From the NCBI GenBank assembly GCA_965219545.1, contig CBDCNX010000002.1, forward strand, positions 1-64,000: a stretch of 64,000 nt of DNA. The letters run 5' to 3'. Source of the stretch: JAGQZY01 sp965219545 (GTDB taxonomy: Bacteria > Bdellovibrionota > Bdellovibrionia > Bdellovibrionales > JAGQZY01). The first letter of the stretch is position 1, and each line of letters begins with the position of its first letter. Below, piece by piece: positions 18,033-27,572 of the stretch. A program made the translations under genes and the position numbers. The notes beneath the pieces are model-generated. The model did not search any database. It was not told where the DNA came from and saw only the letters and a program-made list of their open reading frames with translations.

Positions 18033-19721
18033 TTATCGATCCAATTCCCCGGCAATGAGATTCATACTTCCAAGAATGGCAATTACATCAGCCACCAGTC
18101 CCCCTTTAACAGAATCAGAAAAAGACTGATAAATGGCAAAACAGGGGGGCCTTACCTTAAGACGATAGGGAACTCCACTGCCGTCACTCACACAGTAAAA
18201 ACCAAGTTCCCCATTAGCCGCTTCCGTGGCATCATAAACCTCACCGGCTGGAGGTCTTAAGCCCTTGATGACAAGCATAAAATGATTCATCAGCCCTTCA
18301 ATGTTTCCATAGACATCTTTTTTTTCAGGCAGAACAATATTTTTATCCCGTATTGTGTAATCCCCTTCCGGAATATTTTTACAGATCTGCTCCACAATTT
18401 TTACCGATTGCTTCATTTCCTCAATACGAACCAGATAACGTTCATAAACGTCTCCTGTGCTGCCAATGGGAATGTCAAAATCCAGTTGTTCATAACCATA
18501 ATAGGGTTTCTTTTTACGAAGATCCAGTGGAACACCCGCAGCCCTCAAACAGGGTCCCGTGTAACCCCACTCCAAAGCCTCCTCAGCGGAAATGGCCCCC
18601 ACATCCACAGTCCGTTGTAACCATATCTTGTTACGACTCAAGAGGCGTTCAATATCACTGACCCCCTGACGCAATTCCTTACACACCTCCAAAACCTCAT
18701 CAAACCAACCTTCAGGGGCATCCTGGGCCATCCCCCCAATGCGGGTCATGGAGACAGTCAATCTGGCACCACAGAGCTTTTCAAAAATATTATAAACTTT
18801 TTCCCTCATGGAAAAGAGATGGAAAAAACCGGTCAAAGCCCCCAGATCCACGGCATTGGCTCCAATACAGACCACATGGTCAATAAAACGGGACAGTTCA
18901 CACAAAAGAACCCTCATGGCCTGGGCCCTGGGTGGAATTTCAACTCCGAGAAGTCGTTCCACAGCCTTGCAATAACCCACATTGTTCATGGGAGCCGAAC
19001 AGTAGTTGAGTCGATCCGTATAGGGAATCACCTGATTGTAGGGATGGGTTTCAGCCATTTTTTCAAAACAACGATGGAGGTAGCCCAATTCCACATTGGC
19101 TCTTTTAACATTTTCCCCTCTGAGTTCCACCATGATTCTCAATGTCCCGTGGGTGGCCGGATGGGAAGGACCGATATTCAGGGGCACAAGTTCCTGCTCA
19201 TCATCATCCTCCTCATCGGGATTATTATCAAAATGAATGGGAAGGGCTTCCGTGCAAGTTTGTTGTCTGTCAGCCGGATAATCCTTGCGAAGGGGGTGAC
19301 CCTGAAACTGGTGATGGGTGAGAAGCCTTCGCATATTCAGATGACCACTGAACCGAATGCCAAACATATCGTAAATTTCCCTTTCAAACCAATCAGTCCC
19401 CTTCCAAATCTTTGTCAAAGTGGGGACATCCTCCCCTTCGGAAATAAAAACCCTGACCCGTAAGCGACAGGCTGTGGTGATATTGAAAAGTTCATAGACC
19501 ACCTCAAAACGTTTCTCTCTTCCCGGATAATCCACTGCCGTGATATTCATGAGAATGTCAAAATATTCTCTGTCTTTAAAAAATCCAAAAACAGAGGGAA
19601 CCGATTGGGTTGGAAGACTGACAATATCATCCCCCAAAAGTTCAGACCAATGGAACAGGGAAAACTCTTCCGGAAAACGGTCTTTTAAATCCTCTTTGAG
19701 TTTCAAATTTTTACTGTTCAT
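18033..19721 (-). CDS. nuoCD: NADH-quinone oxidoreductase subunits C/D, fused
   Basis: One 562-residue chain. Residues 1-170 are the 30-kDa NuoC part (WFEREIYDMFGIRFSGH, LRKDYPAD). After an acidic linker (NPDEEDDDEQE), residues 180-562 are the 49-kDa NuoD part (IGPSHPATHGTLR, EKMAETHPYNQVIPYTDRLN, and a C-terminal GELDR). NuoD lines the quinone site with NuoB. The fusion is well known in Enterobacteria and some other lineages. The start overlaps the nuoB stop by 4 bases (ATGA). Confidence 0.94.
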   Translation of the reverse strand: MNSKNLKLKEDLKDRFPEEFSLFHWSELLGDDIVSLPTQSVPSVFGFFKDREYFDILMNITAVDYPGREKRFEVVYELFNITTACRLRVRVFISEGEDVPTLTKIWKGTDWFEREIYDMFGIRFSGHLNMRRLLTHHQFQGHPLRKDYPADRQQTCTEALPIHFDNNPDEEDDDEQELVPLNIGPSHPATHGTLRIMVELRGENVKRANVELGYLHRCFEKMAETHPYNQVIPYTDRLNYCSAPMNNVGYCKAVERLLGVEIPPRAQAMRVLLCELSRFIDHVVCIGANAVDLGALTGFFHLFSMREKVYNIFEKLCGARLTVSMTRIGGMAQDAPEGWFDEVLEVCKELRQGVSDIERLLSRNKIWLQRTVDVGAISAEEALEWGYTGPCLRAAGVPLDLRKKKPYYGYEQLDFDIPIGSTGDVYERYLVRIEEMKQSVKIVEQICKNIPEGDYTIRDKNIVLPEKKDVYGNIEGLMNHFMLVIKGLRPPAGEVYDATEAANGELGFYCVSDGSGVPYRLKVRPPCFAIYQSFSDSVKGGLVADVIAILGSMNLIAGELDR

Positions 19722-20296
19722 GATTTCCCGATTTTACTTTCAAGACAGGCTTTCTCTGTTCCGGTTTTTTCATAGGGGTTGACCCAATGGTCCCGCCAGG
19801 GTCTTGGTTTATGGTCCGCAATCATTCTTTGAAGGGAAATCACACCATCGAGAACAGCCTCCGGAGTGGGGGGACAGCCCGGAACATACACATCCACGGG
19901 AACCACCCGATCAATGCCCTGCATGACATGATAGGCCCGGTAAAAACCACCGGAACTGGCACAGGCCCCCATGGAAATCACATATTTTGGCTCAAGCATT
20001 TGTTCATAAATATGAACCAGAATGGGTCCCATCTTTTCAGTGATGGTTCCCGCCACCAACAGAAGATCCGCCTGTCTGGGTGAAAAACGCACCACCTCGG
20101 CCCCAAAGCGGGCCAGATCATATTTTGGCCCCATAACTGACATTAATTCAATCCCACAACAGGCTGTCCCATAGGGCATGGGCCAGAGGGAATTTTTCCG
20201 TCCCCAGGCCACAATATCATCCAACTTGGTTGTGAAGGCAAAGGACTTTGAAATTTCATCCACATTCTTTGCGGCTGAAGATGCTTGAGTTGTCAT
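19718..20296 (-). CDS. nuoB: NADH-quinone oxidoreductase subunit B
   Basis: Carries cluster N2, which reduces quinone. Ligands: the tandem cysteines in GTACCGIELM, then SMGACASSGG and VPGCPPTPEA. 192 residues. First gene of the cluster here; nuoA is not upstream, where a 233-bp gap separates it from the divergent lipoprotein gene at 20530 and must hold the nuo promoter. Confidence 0.95.
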   Translation of the reverse strand: MTTQASSAAKNVDEISKSFAFTTKLDDIVAWGRKNSLWPMPYGTACCGIELMSVMGPKYDLARFGAEVVRFSPRQADLLLVAGTITEKMGPILVHIYEQMLEPKYVISMGACASSGGFYRAYHVMQGIDRVVPVDVYVPGCPPTPEAVLDGVISLQRMIADHKPRPWRDHWVNPYEKTGTEKACLESKIGKS

Positions 20297-20529
20297 TCCA
20301 TAAACTCCCTGTGAAAACTGAAATCAAAACAGTTATGTGTCTCTTCTATTTTTCACCCTAAATCCAAAAAATTCAATATGTTTTCAATAAATTATAAGAA
20401 CAGTCATGAAATGCTTTGGAAACCTGATAACTCACATTTAAATTCATGGAAAGTTTTTAAGAGATTTAAGGCTTTTATTTTTGTTTTTCAGTGAATTTGA
20501 TTTGACGGGACAGACTGAAGTCAAGCACA

Positions 20530-21192
20530 ATGAAAACCATGAAATTTCATTTTCTCACAAATTCACCCTGGACTTCCCAAAATACTTCCAATGGAAATGC
20601 TGATCCGGGAAAGTTTGTCTGTCTCATCTTCTCCGGTATTGCTTTACTTTTGTGTCTTTGCTCCTGCACCACCCATCCCCATTCAGAGGGTCGCAATGAA
20701 TATTTGAGAATCATCCGGGGAAACAGTGCCGGAGACACTCAGTTTGCCGGGGTTTACGAAAACTTTGAATTTCGCTCCACACTTTTTACCCGTGAAGTCT
20801 CCCTGGCCGTCCACAAACGATTGAAACAATACTATGACTGGAACGAAGAGGAGTCTTCCCAAAAATTAAGCAAACGCATGGATGAAATGAACAACAAAAC
20901 CAAAATCTGGCTGAGTTTTTATACCCCAAGTGGAAAAGACAACAATCTCTCCAATAAAAGGTCCATCTGGAAAATTTACATTTTCAATCAGGGCCAACGC
21001 TATGAGGGAAAACCCTATCCCGCCAATGCCAACCTCAGTGCGGCCAAGGCCCTTATGCCCTATCATTCCCGCTGGACCACGGCTTATTATGTGGATTTTC
21101 CGGTTCCCACGGATCAATTACAAGGTTCTGTCAAACTGGTCATCACAGGTCCCCTGGGTCGCAGGGAAGTGAATTTTCCATACCAAAACTGA
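20530..21192 (+). CDS. Putative lipoprotein of unknown function
   Basis: 220 residues. A long polar N-region is followed by a hydrophobic stretch and lipobox (GIALLLCLCSC, Cys about residue 46). The mature part is mainly beta (LWLSFYTP-like strands, RSIWKIYIFN, VKLVITGPLGRREVNF) and has no recognised domain. The true start may be the second ATG (20539), which shortens the N-region. It is divergent from nuoB; no operon partner. Confidence 0.65.
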   Translation: MKTMKFHFLTNSPWTSQNTSNGNADPGKFVCLIFSGIALLLCLCSCTTHPHSEGRNEYLRIIRGNSAGDTQFAGVYENFEFRSTLFTREVSLAVHKRLKQYYDWNEEESSQKLSKRMDEMNNKTKIWLSFYTPSGKDNNLSNKRSIWKIYIFNQGQRYEGKPYPANANLSAAKALMPYHSRWTTAYYVDFPVPTDQLQGSVKLVITGPLGRREVNFPYQN

Positions 21193-21315
21193 TGGTCCAG
21201 AACAGGTTCTGTGACCTTCATTCAACGATTCGGGGGAAGCCTTAATCTCAATATCCATTTTCACATGATGTTCCCTGATGGAGTCTACAGCTTTTTTGGA
21301 TCATCCCACTATAAA

Positions 21316-22983
21316 TTACAGCGAGTAAATGTACACGGCCCCTGAATCTTTCGTATCATCATTTGTTTGATCCCCTCCAATCCCGGTGGCGTTACTGTCC
21401 TCTTCAGGAGCTCCTACCGCCAGGGTGTTTCCGTCAGCACTTAAGCTCAATGAGTAACCAAACCCATCACCAATCTTTGAATTTGTAGCTTTGACATACT
21501 CCTTCTGGATCCACTTTTTTTCATCATTTTTTGCAAAGATGTACACGGCTCCTGAGTTCCAAGTTTCCCATGATGCATCATTTGTCTGATCCCCTCCAGT
21601 CCCGGTGGCGTTACTGTCCTCTTCAGAAGCTCCTACCGCCAGGGTGTTTCCGTCAGCACTTAAGCTCAATGAGTAACCAAACCTATCCTTCTCTTCTGTA
21701 TTTGAAGCTTTAATATACTCCTGTTGGATCCACTTTTTTTCATCATTTCTTGCAAAGATATAAACGGCCCCTGAATCTTCCGTATCATTATTTGTCTGAT
21801 CCCCTCCAGTCCCGGTGGCATTACTGTCTTCTCCATGAGCTCCTACCGCCAGGGTGTTTCCATCAGCACTTAAACCCAGTGAGTAACCAAACTCATCCCC
21901 CTCTTCTGTATTTGAAGCTTTAATATACTCCTGTCGGATCCACTTTTTTTCATCATTTTTTGCAAAGATGTACACGGCTCCTGAGTTTCTTTTATCATTA
22001 TTTGTCTGATCCCCTCCAGTCCCGGTGGCGTTACTGTCTTCTCCATGAGCTCCTACCGCCAGGGTGTTTCCGTCAGCACTTAAGCTCAATGAGTAACCAA
22101 ACTCATCAAAACCCCATTCGTTTGAAGCTTTAATATACTCCTGTTGGATCCACTTTTTTTCATCATTTTTTGCAAAGATGTACACGGCTCCTGAGTTTCT
22201 AGTTTTGCTTCCATCAACACCACCATCTTCCCGAAAAGCTCCTACCGCCAAGGTGTTTCCGTCAGCACTTAAACCCAACGAAATACCAAAATAATCCATC
22301 TCATCTGTATTTGAAGCTTTAATATACTCCTGTTGGGTCCACCTTTTTTCATCATTTCTTGCAAAGATATAAACGGCCCCTGAATCTTCCGTATCATTAT
22401 TTGTCTGATCCCCTCCAGTCCCGGTGGCGTTACTGTCTTCTCCATGAGCTCCTACCGCCAGGGTGTTTCCGTCAGCACTTAAACCCAATGAAATACCAAA
22501 ATAATCCCCCTCATCTGTATTTGAAGCTTTGATATAGGCCTGCTGAACCCATCCCTCTTGATTTTTTATAAAGACATAAACAGCTCCTGAGTCTTCTTTT
22601 TCCCATATATCTTTTATTTGTTCAGTAACCCATGAAACAAGGAAAATTGAATCTTCCTGATTGTTTTTTATTCCCGTGCCACTACTGTCTTCCCAAAAAG
22701 CTCCTACCGCCAGGGTGTTTCCGTCAGCACTTAAGCTCAATGAGTAACCAAACCTATCCTTCTCTTCCGTATTTGAAGCCTTCACATAAAAAATCACTTC
22801 TTCCAGATTTTCAAAACTGGCTGCCATTTTTCGTTTGGGAACAACCAAAAAAGAGGAGGATTTGACGGATGGATCAATTGTTTTTGGGCGAGTTGAACAA
22901 CGACAGAAAAAATAAAAAATTGAAATAATCAAAATACCGGAAAAAATTTTTGTTGTTCTGAAACTGTATTGATTTGAAACCAT
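21316..22983 (-). CDS. Surface lipoprotein with seven FG-GAP (integrin-type) repeats
   Basis: 555 residues. Signal/anchor MVSNQYSFRTTKIFSGILII with a likely lipidated Cys in YFFCRCS, AAGGAAA ribosome site. The rest is seven units of about 73-76 residues, each with YIKASNT, FGYSLSLSADGNTLAVGA, then EDSNATGTGGDQTN and SGAVYIF. This is the FG-GAP pattern that closes into a beta-propeller, and seven units would give a full propeller. Repeats are near-identical at DNA level too (about 220 bp period, 21.3-22.8 kb), so copy number could change by recombination or be mis-assembled. Probably a binding or adhesion protein; ligand unknown. Confidence 0.82.
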   Translation of the reverse strand: MVSNQYSFRTTKIFSGILIISIFYFFCRCSTRPKTIDPSVKSSSFLVVPKRKMAASFENLEEVIFYVKASNTEEKDRFGYSLSLSADGNTLAVGAFWEDSSGTGIKNNQEDSIFLVSWVTEQIKDIWEKEDSGAVYVFIKNQEGWVQQAYIKASNTDEGDYFGISLGLSADGNTLAVGAHGEDSNATGTGGDQTNNDTEDSGAVYIFARNDEKRWTQQEYIKASNTDEMDYFGISLGLSADGNTLAVGAFREDGGVDGSKTRNSGAVYIFAKNDEKKWIQQEYIKASNEWGFDEFGYSLSLSADGNTLAVGAHGEDSNATGTGGDQTNNDKRNSGAVYIFAKNDEKKWIRQEYIKASNTEEGDEFGYSLGLSADGNTLAVGAHGEDSNATGTGGDQTNNDTEDSGAVYIFARNDEKKWIQQEYIKASNTEEKDRFGYSLSLSADGNTLAVGASEEDSNATGTGGDQTNDASWETWNSGAVYIFAKNDEKKWIQKEYVKATNSKIGDGFGYSLSLSADGNTLAVGAPEEDSNATGIGGDQTNDDTKDSGAVYIYSL

Positions 22984-22995
22984 TTTCCTTCCCCG

Positions 22996-23442
22996 TTATT
23001 GTTGGCTCTTGCATAAGATATTTTTCATGTGACTTTGAGAGACCACTTGTTTTAAATTGATATCTCTTTTGTTCCTACCCCTGCTCATACGGGAAAAAAC
23101 TTCATAATGGTTTTTAACCAATTTTCCATCTAAATTTTTGATCCGATAACCCTGCAAACTGACCATACTTTTCCCCAATCTACGGGCAAAATAACCCACA
23201 AAGGCATCAGTGAATGCTGCTCTTTGCTCAGAAGTGGCTTTCCTCCACTCTCTATTCCCAAGAACCTGACGGGCCATGGCTGTCACATCACAGTTTGCCT
23301 CAATAATCCTTCTCAGTTCAGCATTTCTTTGATCCTCAGGTCTGTCGGAACCGGCTGTCTTGATGACATTCCCCAAAATCTTACGCACCTGCTCTTCAGC
23401 CATCTCCGCAGGCCCCGCCATGGATGGAAAAACAAAAAACAT
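22996..23442 (-). CDS. MlaC/Ttg2D-like periplasmic phospholipid-binding protein, both ends altered
   Basis: MlaC proteins ferry phospholipids between the outer-membrane MlaA complex and the MlaFEDB transporter. The middle (ILGNVIKTAG, ANCDVTAMARQVLGNREWRK, QRAAFTDAFVGYFARRL) matches the family and the paralogue at 44191-44901. The last about 20 residues (KQVVSQSHMKNILCKSQQ) are encoded by a family-1 repeat inserted at 23022-23055, so the lipid-pocket C-terminus is lost. The N-terminus lacks a proper signal peptide in this frame, while another frame just upstream reads MKPKNRKQGMVGYVFCFS, suggesting a second defect. Probably non-functional. Confidence 0.65.
   Translation of the reverse strand: MFFVFPSMAGPAEMAEEQVRKILGNVIKTAGSDRPEDQRNAELRRIIEANCDVTAMARQVLGNREWRKATSEQRAAFTDAFVGYFARRLGKSMVSLQGYRIKNLDGKLVKNHYEVFSRMSRGRNKRDINLKQVVSQSHMKNILCKSQQ
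23022..23055. repeat. Family-1 repeat right end with GAGACCACTTGTTTTAA motif
   Basis: TTTTTCATGTGACTTTGAGAG plus ACCACTTGTTTTAA also occurs at 46540-46572 with one change, and its last 17 bases recur in reverse at 12707-12723. It overlaps the 3' end of the MlaC-like gene. Confidence 0.6.
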
Positions 23443-23494
23443 ATCCCACCATACCTTGTTTTCGGTTTTTTGGTTTCATTTCATAAATAAAATT

Positions 23495-26179
23495 TTACAA
23501 GTTTGAGTAAGGGGGACGGATTTTACCGGACTTTTTGTGGGAACTGTAACGGACAGCTTTTTCAGGACTCACCACGGACCAACTGATTTTCCCAGACAAA
23601 GGGGCTTTTTTTTGAATAAAATTTTTAATTCTAAAAGCCCAGGACTTTTTGCCCGGTTCCCCTTTCCAACTGAGAAACAACTGATTTTCAGCCCGGGTCA
23701 TGGCCACATAAAGAATCCTTAAAAATTCCTCTTTTTCCCTTTCAAGTTTTTGATCAATCACCAGTCTTTCAAAAACACCACCCTTAAAGACCCCGGGTTC
23801 CCCCAATTCCAACCTCAAAGACCACAGTCCATAGTCCTCATGAATGGAAAGATCCTGAAAAGTGGAACCACGGAAAGCTTTGTGCAGAAAAGGCATAAAA
23901 ACATATTTGAATTCCAGTCCCTTGGAGGCGTGAATGGTCATTAAATGAATTTTATCCGGCTCCACTGAAGAATGGGCCTCTGAAACATCACCAAAATTTT
24001 CAAGATCTCCGGTGGACTGAAAACCCTCATTAACCAGTTTCAGTAAGCTTTGACCGGGTTGCCTTGAGTTTTTTTCCACCAGGTTAATGAGTTTCCAGAG
24101 ATTGGCTTCCGTTTTCCCCGTGTTATCCGTATAAAAACTGAAGTCCAAAAAACCCAGATCAATAAGAGCTTTTCGGAAACACCAACCCACTCCAAAGTGC
24201 TTTTTATTTTCCAAAGCCCGACAGAGAATTTGTCCTGACCTCAGGTTTTTTTGATCCCGGAAAAATTTCTCAAAAAGAGACCAGAAAGAATATCTCCTGT
24301 CACCAATAACATCCATAAGCTGTTGGTCACCCAATCCCACCCACGGACTTCTTAACAGGAGAATCAGGTTGTCATCATCCCAGGGGTTGAGTAAAAATTT
24401 CAAAAGCCCCATGGCATCAAGAATTTCCCGACGCTTAAAAAACTGACCATGGCCATGAGAGATGACAGGAAAACCAAGCCCTGACAATTCTTTCCGGACT
24501 TTATCCACTCCATCATGGGTCCGGCTGAGAACACAAATATCCCTGGGACTGACCCCCTTTCTAAGAAGTTCGCTGATCTGCCCCGAAATGTGATAAACTT
24601 CAGCCAGCTCTTCCTCTGAATTGATTTCTGAAATTTCAACAGCAATCCCATGGCTTTCATTTCCATGAACAGGTTCCATGGAAGAATATTCCCCGTATCC
24701 TGCCTTTTCCTGTTGGGTTATTTCCCCGGAAAAGTTCCCCGTGTTTTCGCCGGAAAGGGGTGGGTGTTTTTTAAAAAGATCGGGAAAAAAATCATTAAAA
24801 AATTTCACAAGATCGGCCCGGGATCGGTAATTTTTTTTAAGATTTCTGATTTCCCCCTCTGATTCAAAGACCTGCTTCTGTTTGTTTTCAAAAACCTCAC
24901 TTCTCGCCCCTCTGAAAAAATAAATGGATTGCAGGGGATCCCCAACCAGATAATAAGCTTTTTCAGCAATCAACCTGTTCAGGATCTCAAGTTGCAGGGG
25001 GCTTGTATCCTGAAACTCATCAACAAACCAGACATCAATGTCATTGGAAAAATTTCGGGCCTTGTTTGGATATCGTCTGATAAGCTCAAGGGAAAAAAAC
25101 TCAAGGTCATTGGGCTCAAGAGCCACCTCCTGTTTTTTACGGGCTATCAATTTATCTGTAAAGATATGGGCAAATCCGTTAAATTCCCCAAGTTGACTGA
25201 CAATTTCCGGCCAGTGTTTTGGGTCAAATTCCTCTTTTTTAAGAAAGTCATCAAGAGTTTTTAAAATTTCATCCAAATCTTTTTTTTGTTCATCAGAAAG
25301 TCCCGGATTGTTTTTTGACTTTCTTGGTTTATTAAGTCTTTCTTTCAAGGTGACAAGGATTTCACGCTTTTTCACCCATCCCTGCTGTTCAGAATTGTCA
25401 TCAGTTTCCACCTTGCGGGTTGCCGGGGATTCGGAAATTTTGGTGTCCGCAAAAGAAATTTCACGGGAAGGGGGAGTCCCGGAAAGCTGTTTGATCAACC
25501 CTTCCAGATTTTTCCAGTATTCCCTCCATTTTTCAGTAGTCAGACCGGGGGAGGCCCCGTTTATGAATTCCCTTAACTTCCAGGCGATCTTCCGGCAATA
25601 ATTCCGATAGAGAGTTCCAAAATCCCGAATCTCCAAAGGTCTGTATGATTGAATCTTTCCGTCGGGCCTGGGGTCGGGAGCCGTACGAATCCCCAAGGGT
25701 CTGTACGACTGGAACCAGTAAATGGATTCAAATTCACAGAGACTGTCCAATAAACGGGAAATTCCAAAGGAACCCAGAAAACCCGGAACCTGTTCCCGGA
25801 TTAACAAGTCTTTCAAAATCTGTCGTCTCCAGAAAGTGACCTGATTTTTGTCCACAATTTGAATTTCACTGGCCAACCCCACAGCCCCACCATAACGGGT
25901 CAAAAAAGTATGAAACAAACCATGCATGGTGGTGATACTTAAAAAACTCCTGGATTGAACAAACTCAAGGGCCTGGGGTTTTTCCCTGAAAGAATAGGTC
26001 AGCAGACGTTCTTTAAGTTCCTGGGTGGCCTTTCGGGTGAAGGTGGTTAAAACAGTTTTTGGCCATCTTCCATGACTCTGTTTAAATTCAAGGGCCTGAT
26101 CCACAACCTGATAAATAAGATTTGTGGTTTTTCCGGCACCCGCTCCGGCCCTGACAAATGTTTCCCTTACTTTTGACAT
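23495..26179 (-). CDS. UvrD/Rep superfamily helicase, AddA/RecB-like
   Basis: ATP-dependent SF1A helicase, probably for double-strand-break processing. Start chosen at MSKVRET (26179). Motif I is RAGAGAGKTT; Ia TTFTRKATQEL; II VDEFQDTSPLQ; III YLVGDPLQSIYFFRGA; IV KNYRS; V IHLMTIHASKGLEFKYVF; VI LRILYVAMTRAENQLFLSW. At 894 residues it ends soon after motif VI and lacks the C-terminal RecB-type nuclease domain found in AddA, so any nuclease would be a separate subunit; none is adjacent. Near residues 165-195 a short internal duplication (SYRPLGIRTAPD, then QSYRPLEIRDFG) is seen in protein and DNA. Confidence 0.88.
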   Translation of the reverse strand: MSKVRETFVRAGAGAGKTTNLIYQVVDQALEFKQSHGRWPKTVLTTFTRKATQELKERLLTYSFREKPQALEFVQSRSFLSITTMHGLFHTFLTRYGGAVGLASEIQIVDKNQVTFWRRQILKDLLIREQVPGFLGSFGISRLLDSLCEFESIYWFQSYRPLGIRTAPDPRPDGKIQSYRPLEIRDFGTLYRNYCRKIAWKLREFINGASPGLTTEKWREYWKNLEGLIKQLSGTPPSREISFADTKISESPATRKVETDDNSEQQGWVKKREILVTLKERLNKPRKSKNNPGLSDEQKKDLDEILKTLDDFLKKEEFDPKHWPEIVSQLGEFNGFAHIFTDKLIARKKQEVALEPNDLEFFSLELIRRYPNKARNFSNDIDVWFVDEFQDTSPLQLEILNRLIAEKAYYLVGDPLQSIYFFRGARSEVFENKQKQVFESEGEIRNLKKNYRSRADLVKFFNDFFPDLFKKHPPLSGENTGNFSGEITQQEKAGYGEYSSMEPVHGNESHGIAVEISEINSEEELAEVYHISGQISELLRKGVSPRDICVLSRTHDGVDKVRKELSGLGFPVISHGHGQFFKRREILDAMGLLKFLLNPWDDDNLILLLRSPWVGLGDQQLMDVIGDRRYSFWSLFEKFFRDQKNLRSGQILCRALENKKHFGVGWCFRKALIDLGFLDFSFYTDNTGKTEANLWKLINLVEKNSRQPGQSLLKLVNEGFQSTGDLENFGDVSEAHSSVEPDKIHLMTIHASKGLEFKYVFMPFLHKAFRGSTFQDLSIHEDYGLWSLRLELGEPGVFKGGVFERLVIDQKLEREKEEFLRILYVAMTRAENQLFLSWKGEPGKKSWAFRIKNFIQKKAPLSGKISWSVVSPEKAVRYSSHKKSGKIRPPYSNL

Positions 26180-26201
26180 ACTTCTCAATATCCAACAGGT
26201 T

Positions 26202-26275
26202 TATACTGGTCCGGTTTGAATTTTCATGGAATTTCTCTATGAAAAAAACATAAAAAACAAATGGTCTTCAGTATA
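26202..26275. repeat. Family-1 repeat, full 74-bp copy
   Basis: Begins TATACTGGTCCGGTTTGAA and ends GGTCTTCAGTATA, with the internal TTTCATGGAATTTCTCTATG core. It lies upstream of the helicase gene. Confidence 0.8.
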
Positions 26276-26387
26276 AGATATACTGAATATCTTTTGTTTT
26301 TCATAAGAAACCCTTTGTTTTACACCAAACATTACCAACAAGCCGACCCTGAAAAAGTCTTACCTGAAACTGTTTTCAGATTCCTTT

Positions 26388-27494
26388 TTACAAGGGATAT
26401 TTTTTGGCATTTTTCTTCATTTTCCGGATCAGGCAATCACTGAGATCAAAACCATGGAGTTGGCAAAAACGGAGAAGACAAAAAAACACATCGGCCAGTT
26501 CATCACCCACAGCTTTTTTCTTTTCGAGATCGGTTAACATTTGAGACACCTCTTTGGGGTCCTGAAACCGGAACAATTCCAAAAGTTCTGAAGCCTCAGT
26601 GACAACTCCAATAGCCAGATCCTTGGCATTGTGAAAAGGATCCCAACCCCTTTCATCACAAAACAGTTTGACCCGTTCCTTGAGATAATCCACCGACAGG
26701 GTTTTATCGTTTTTATCAAAGTCCTTGAGGTGCTGAATCATCCGGGGCATCAGATCCCTGTGACAGGCGATCACCCCACCGTTTAAATACCCCGGCTTTC
26801 CATAGGTCATTGCATCCAGACTGTCCACTCCGTAAAGGAGACAACCAGCCTCTTCCAGAAGAATCTGGGCAGCCGCCGTATCCCACTCACTTGTGGGACC
26901 AAAACGGAGATAAATATCCACCTTCCCCATGGCAATATCACAAAATTTCAGGGCTGAGCCTTTTTCCACAATTTTTGTAATGTTTAATGTTTTAATAAAT
27001 TTTTCCGCTGGAAGGTTTTTACGCAATTCTCCACAATAAATGGAAAAAGCCCCATCTGGTTTTTTTGAATGAATTTTTTGATTTTCACAGAAAGCCCCAA
27101 GACCTTTTTGAGCCCAAAAAAGACGGGAATTGATGGGATCATAGATGGCTCCATAATAGGGTTTTCCCTCCAAAAGAAGGCTTACACAAATGGCAAACTC
27201 CGGTTCACCACGGGCAAAATACTTGGTTCCATCCAGGGGATCCACCAGAAAATAGGGATTTTGACCAAATGGCGGGTTTTTAGGCAAAAACTCCTCACTG
27301 ACAATGGGATAACCAAAAACCCCAAGGTCCTGCACAAGAGTTTCACTGATTTTTATATCCGCAGGAGTCACAGGGGTGTTGTCTGCTTTTGTCCTGGCTT
27401 TTCTCATGGCCGGATCGTCCATGAGTTTTTCAAGAAGATTCCCCGATCGACGGACAATGGCATTGGCTTTTTCAATAAAATCCCCGGGAATCAT
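26388..27494 (-). CDS. CysQ/IMPase-type phosphatase fused to a MazG-like nucleotide pyrophosphohydrolase
   Basis: 368 residues with two domains. Residues 1-250 are an inositol-monophosphatase-fold enzyme of the CysQ (3'-phosphoadenosine-5'-phosphate phosphatase) type: metal-binding PIVSEEF, DPLDGTKYF and SEWDTAAAQILLEEAG. Residues about 262-368 match the all-alpha MazG/dCTPase family (KLFCDERGWDPFHNAKDLAI, the metal-binding VVTEASELLELF, and the second acidic pair GDELADVFFCLLRF). Both domains look complete and are in one frame with no break. This fusion would combine PAP recycling with NTP clean-up in the cytoplasm; it is unusual in my experience. Each domain call is firm; joint function is inference. 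Confidence 0.85.
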   Translation of the reverse strand: MIPGDFIEKANAIVRRSGNLLEKLMDDPAMRKARTKADNTPVTPADIKISETLVQDLGVFGYPIVSEEFLPKNPPFGQNPYFLVDPLDGTKYFARGEPEFAICVSLLLEGKPYYGAIYDPINSRLFWAQKGLGAFCENQKIHSKKPDGAFSIYCGELRKNLPAEKFIKTLNITKIVEKGSALKFCDIAMGKVDIYLRFGPTSEWDTAAAQILLEEAGCLLYGVDSLDAMTYGKPGYLNGGVIACHRDLMPRMIQHLKDFDKNDKTLSVDYLKERVKLFCDERGWDPFHNAKDLAIGVVTEASELLELFRFQDPKEVSQMLTDLEKKKAVGDELADVFFCLLRFCQLHGFDLSDCLIRKMKKNAKKYPL

Positions 27495-27572
27495 GAATCT
27501 GTGTTATTGGAAGCTCCGCTAAATGTGAAGTTTTTATTGTTGGACACAGAGAAGCATGGTATAGAGTTCCTC

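Noticed and set aside
21380..22760. Regular repeats with about 220-bp period as a possible CRISPR array
   Set aside because: They are in-frame FG-GAP protein repeats, far longer than CRISPR units, and the intervals are not unique spacers.
27069..27572. N-terminal extension of L33 to 227 residues
   Set aside because: This stretch is the reverse of the CysQ-MazG coding region; L33 begins at 27573 with normal family length.
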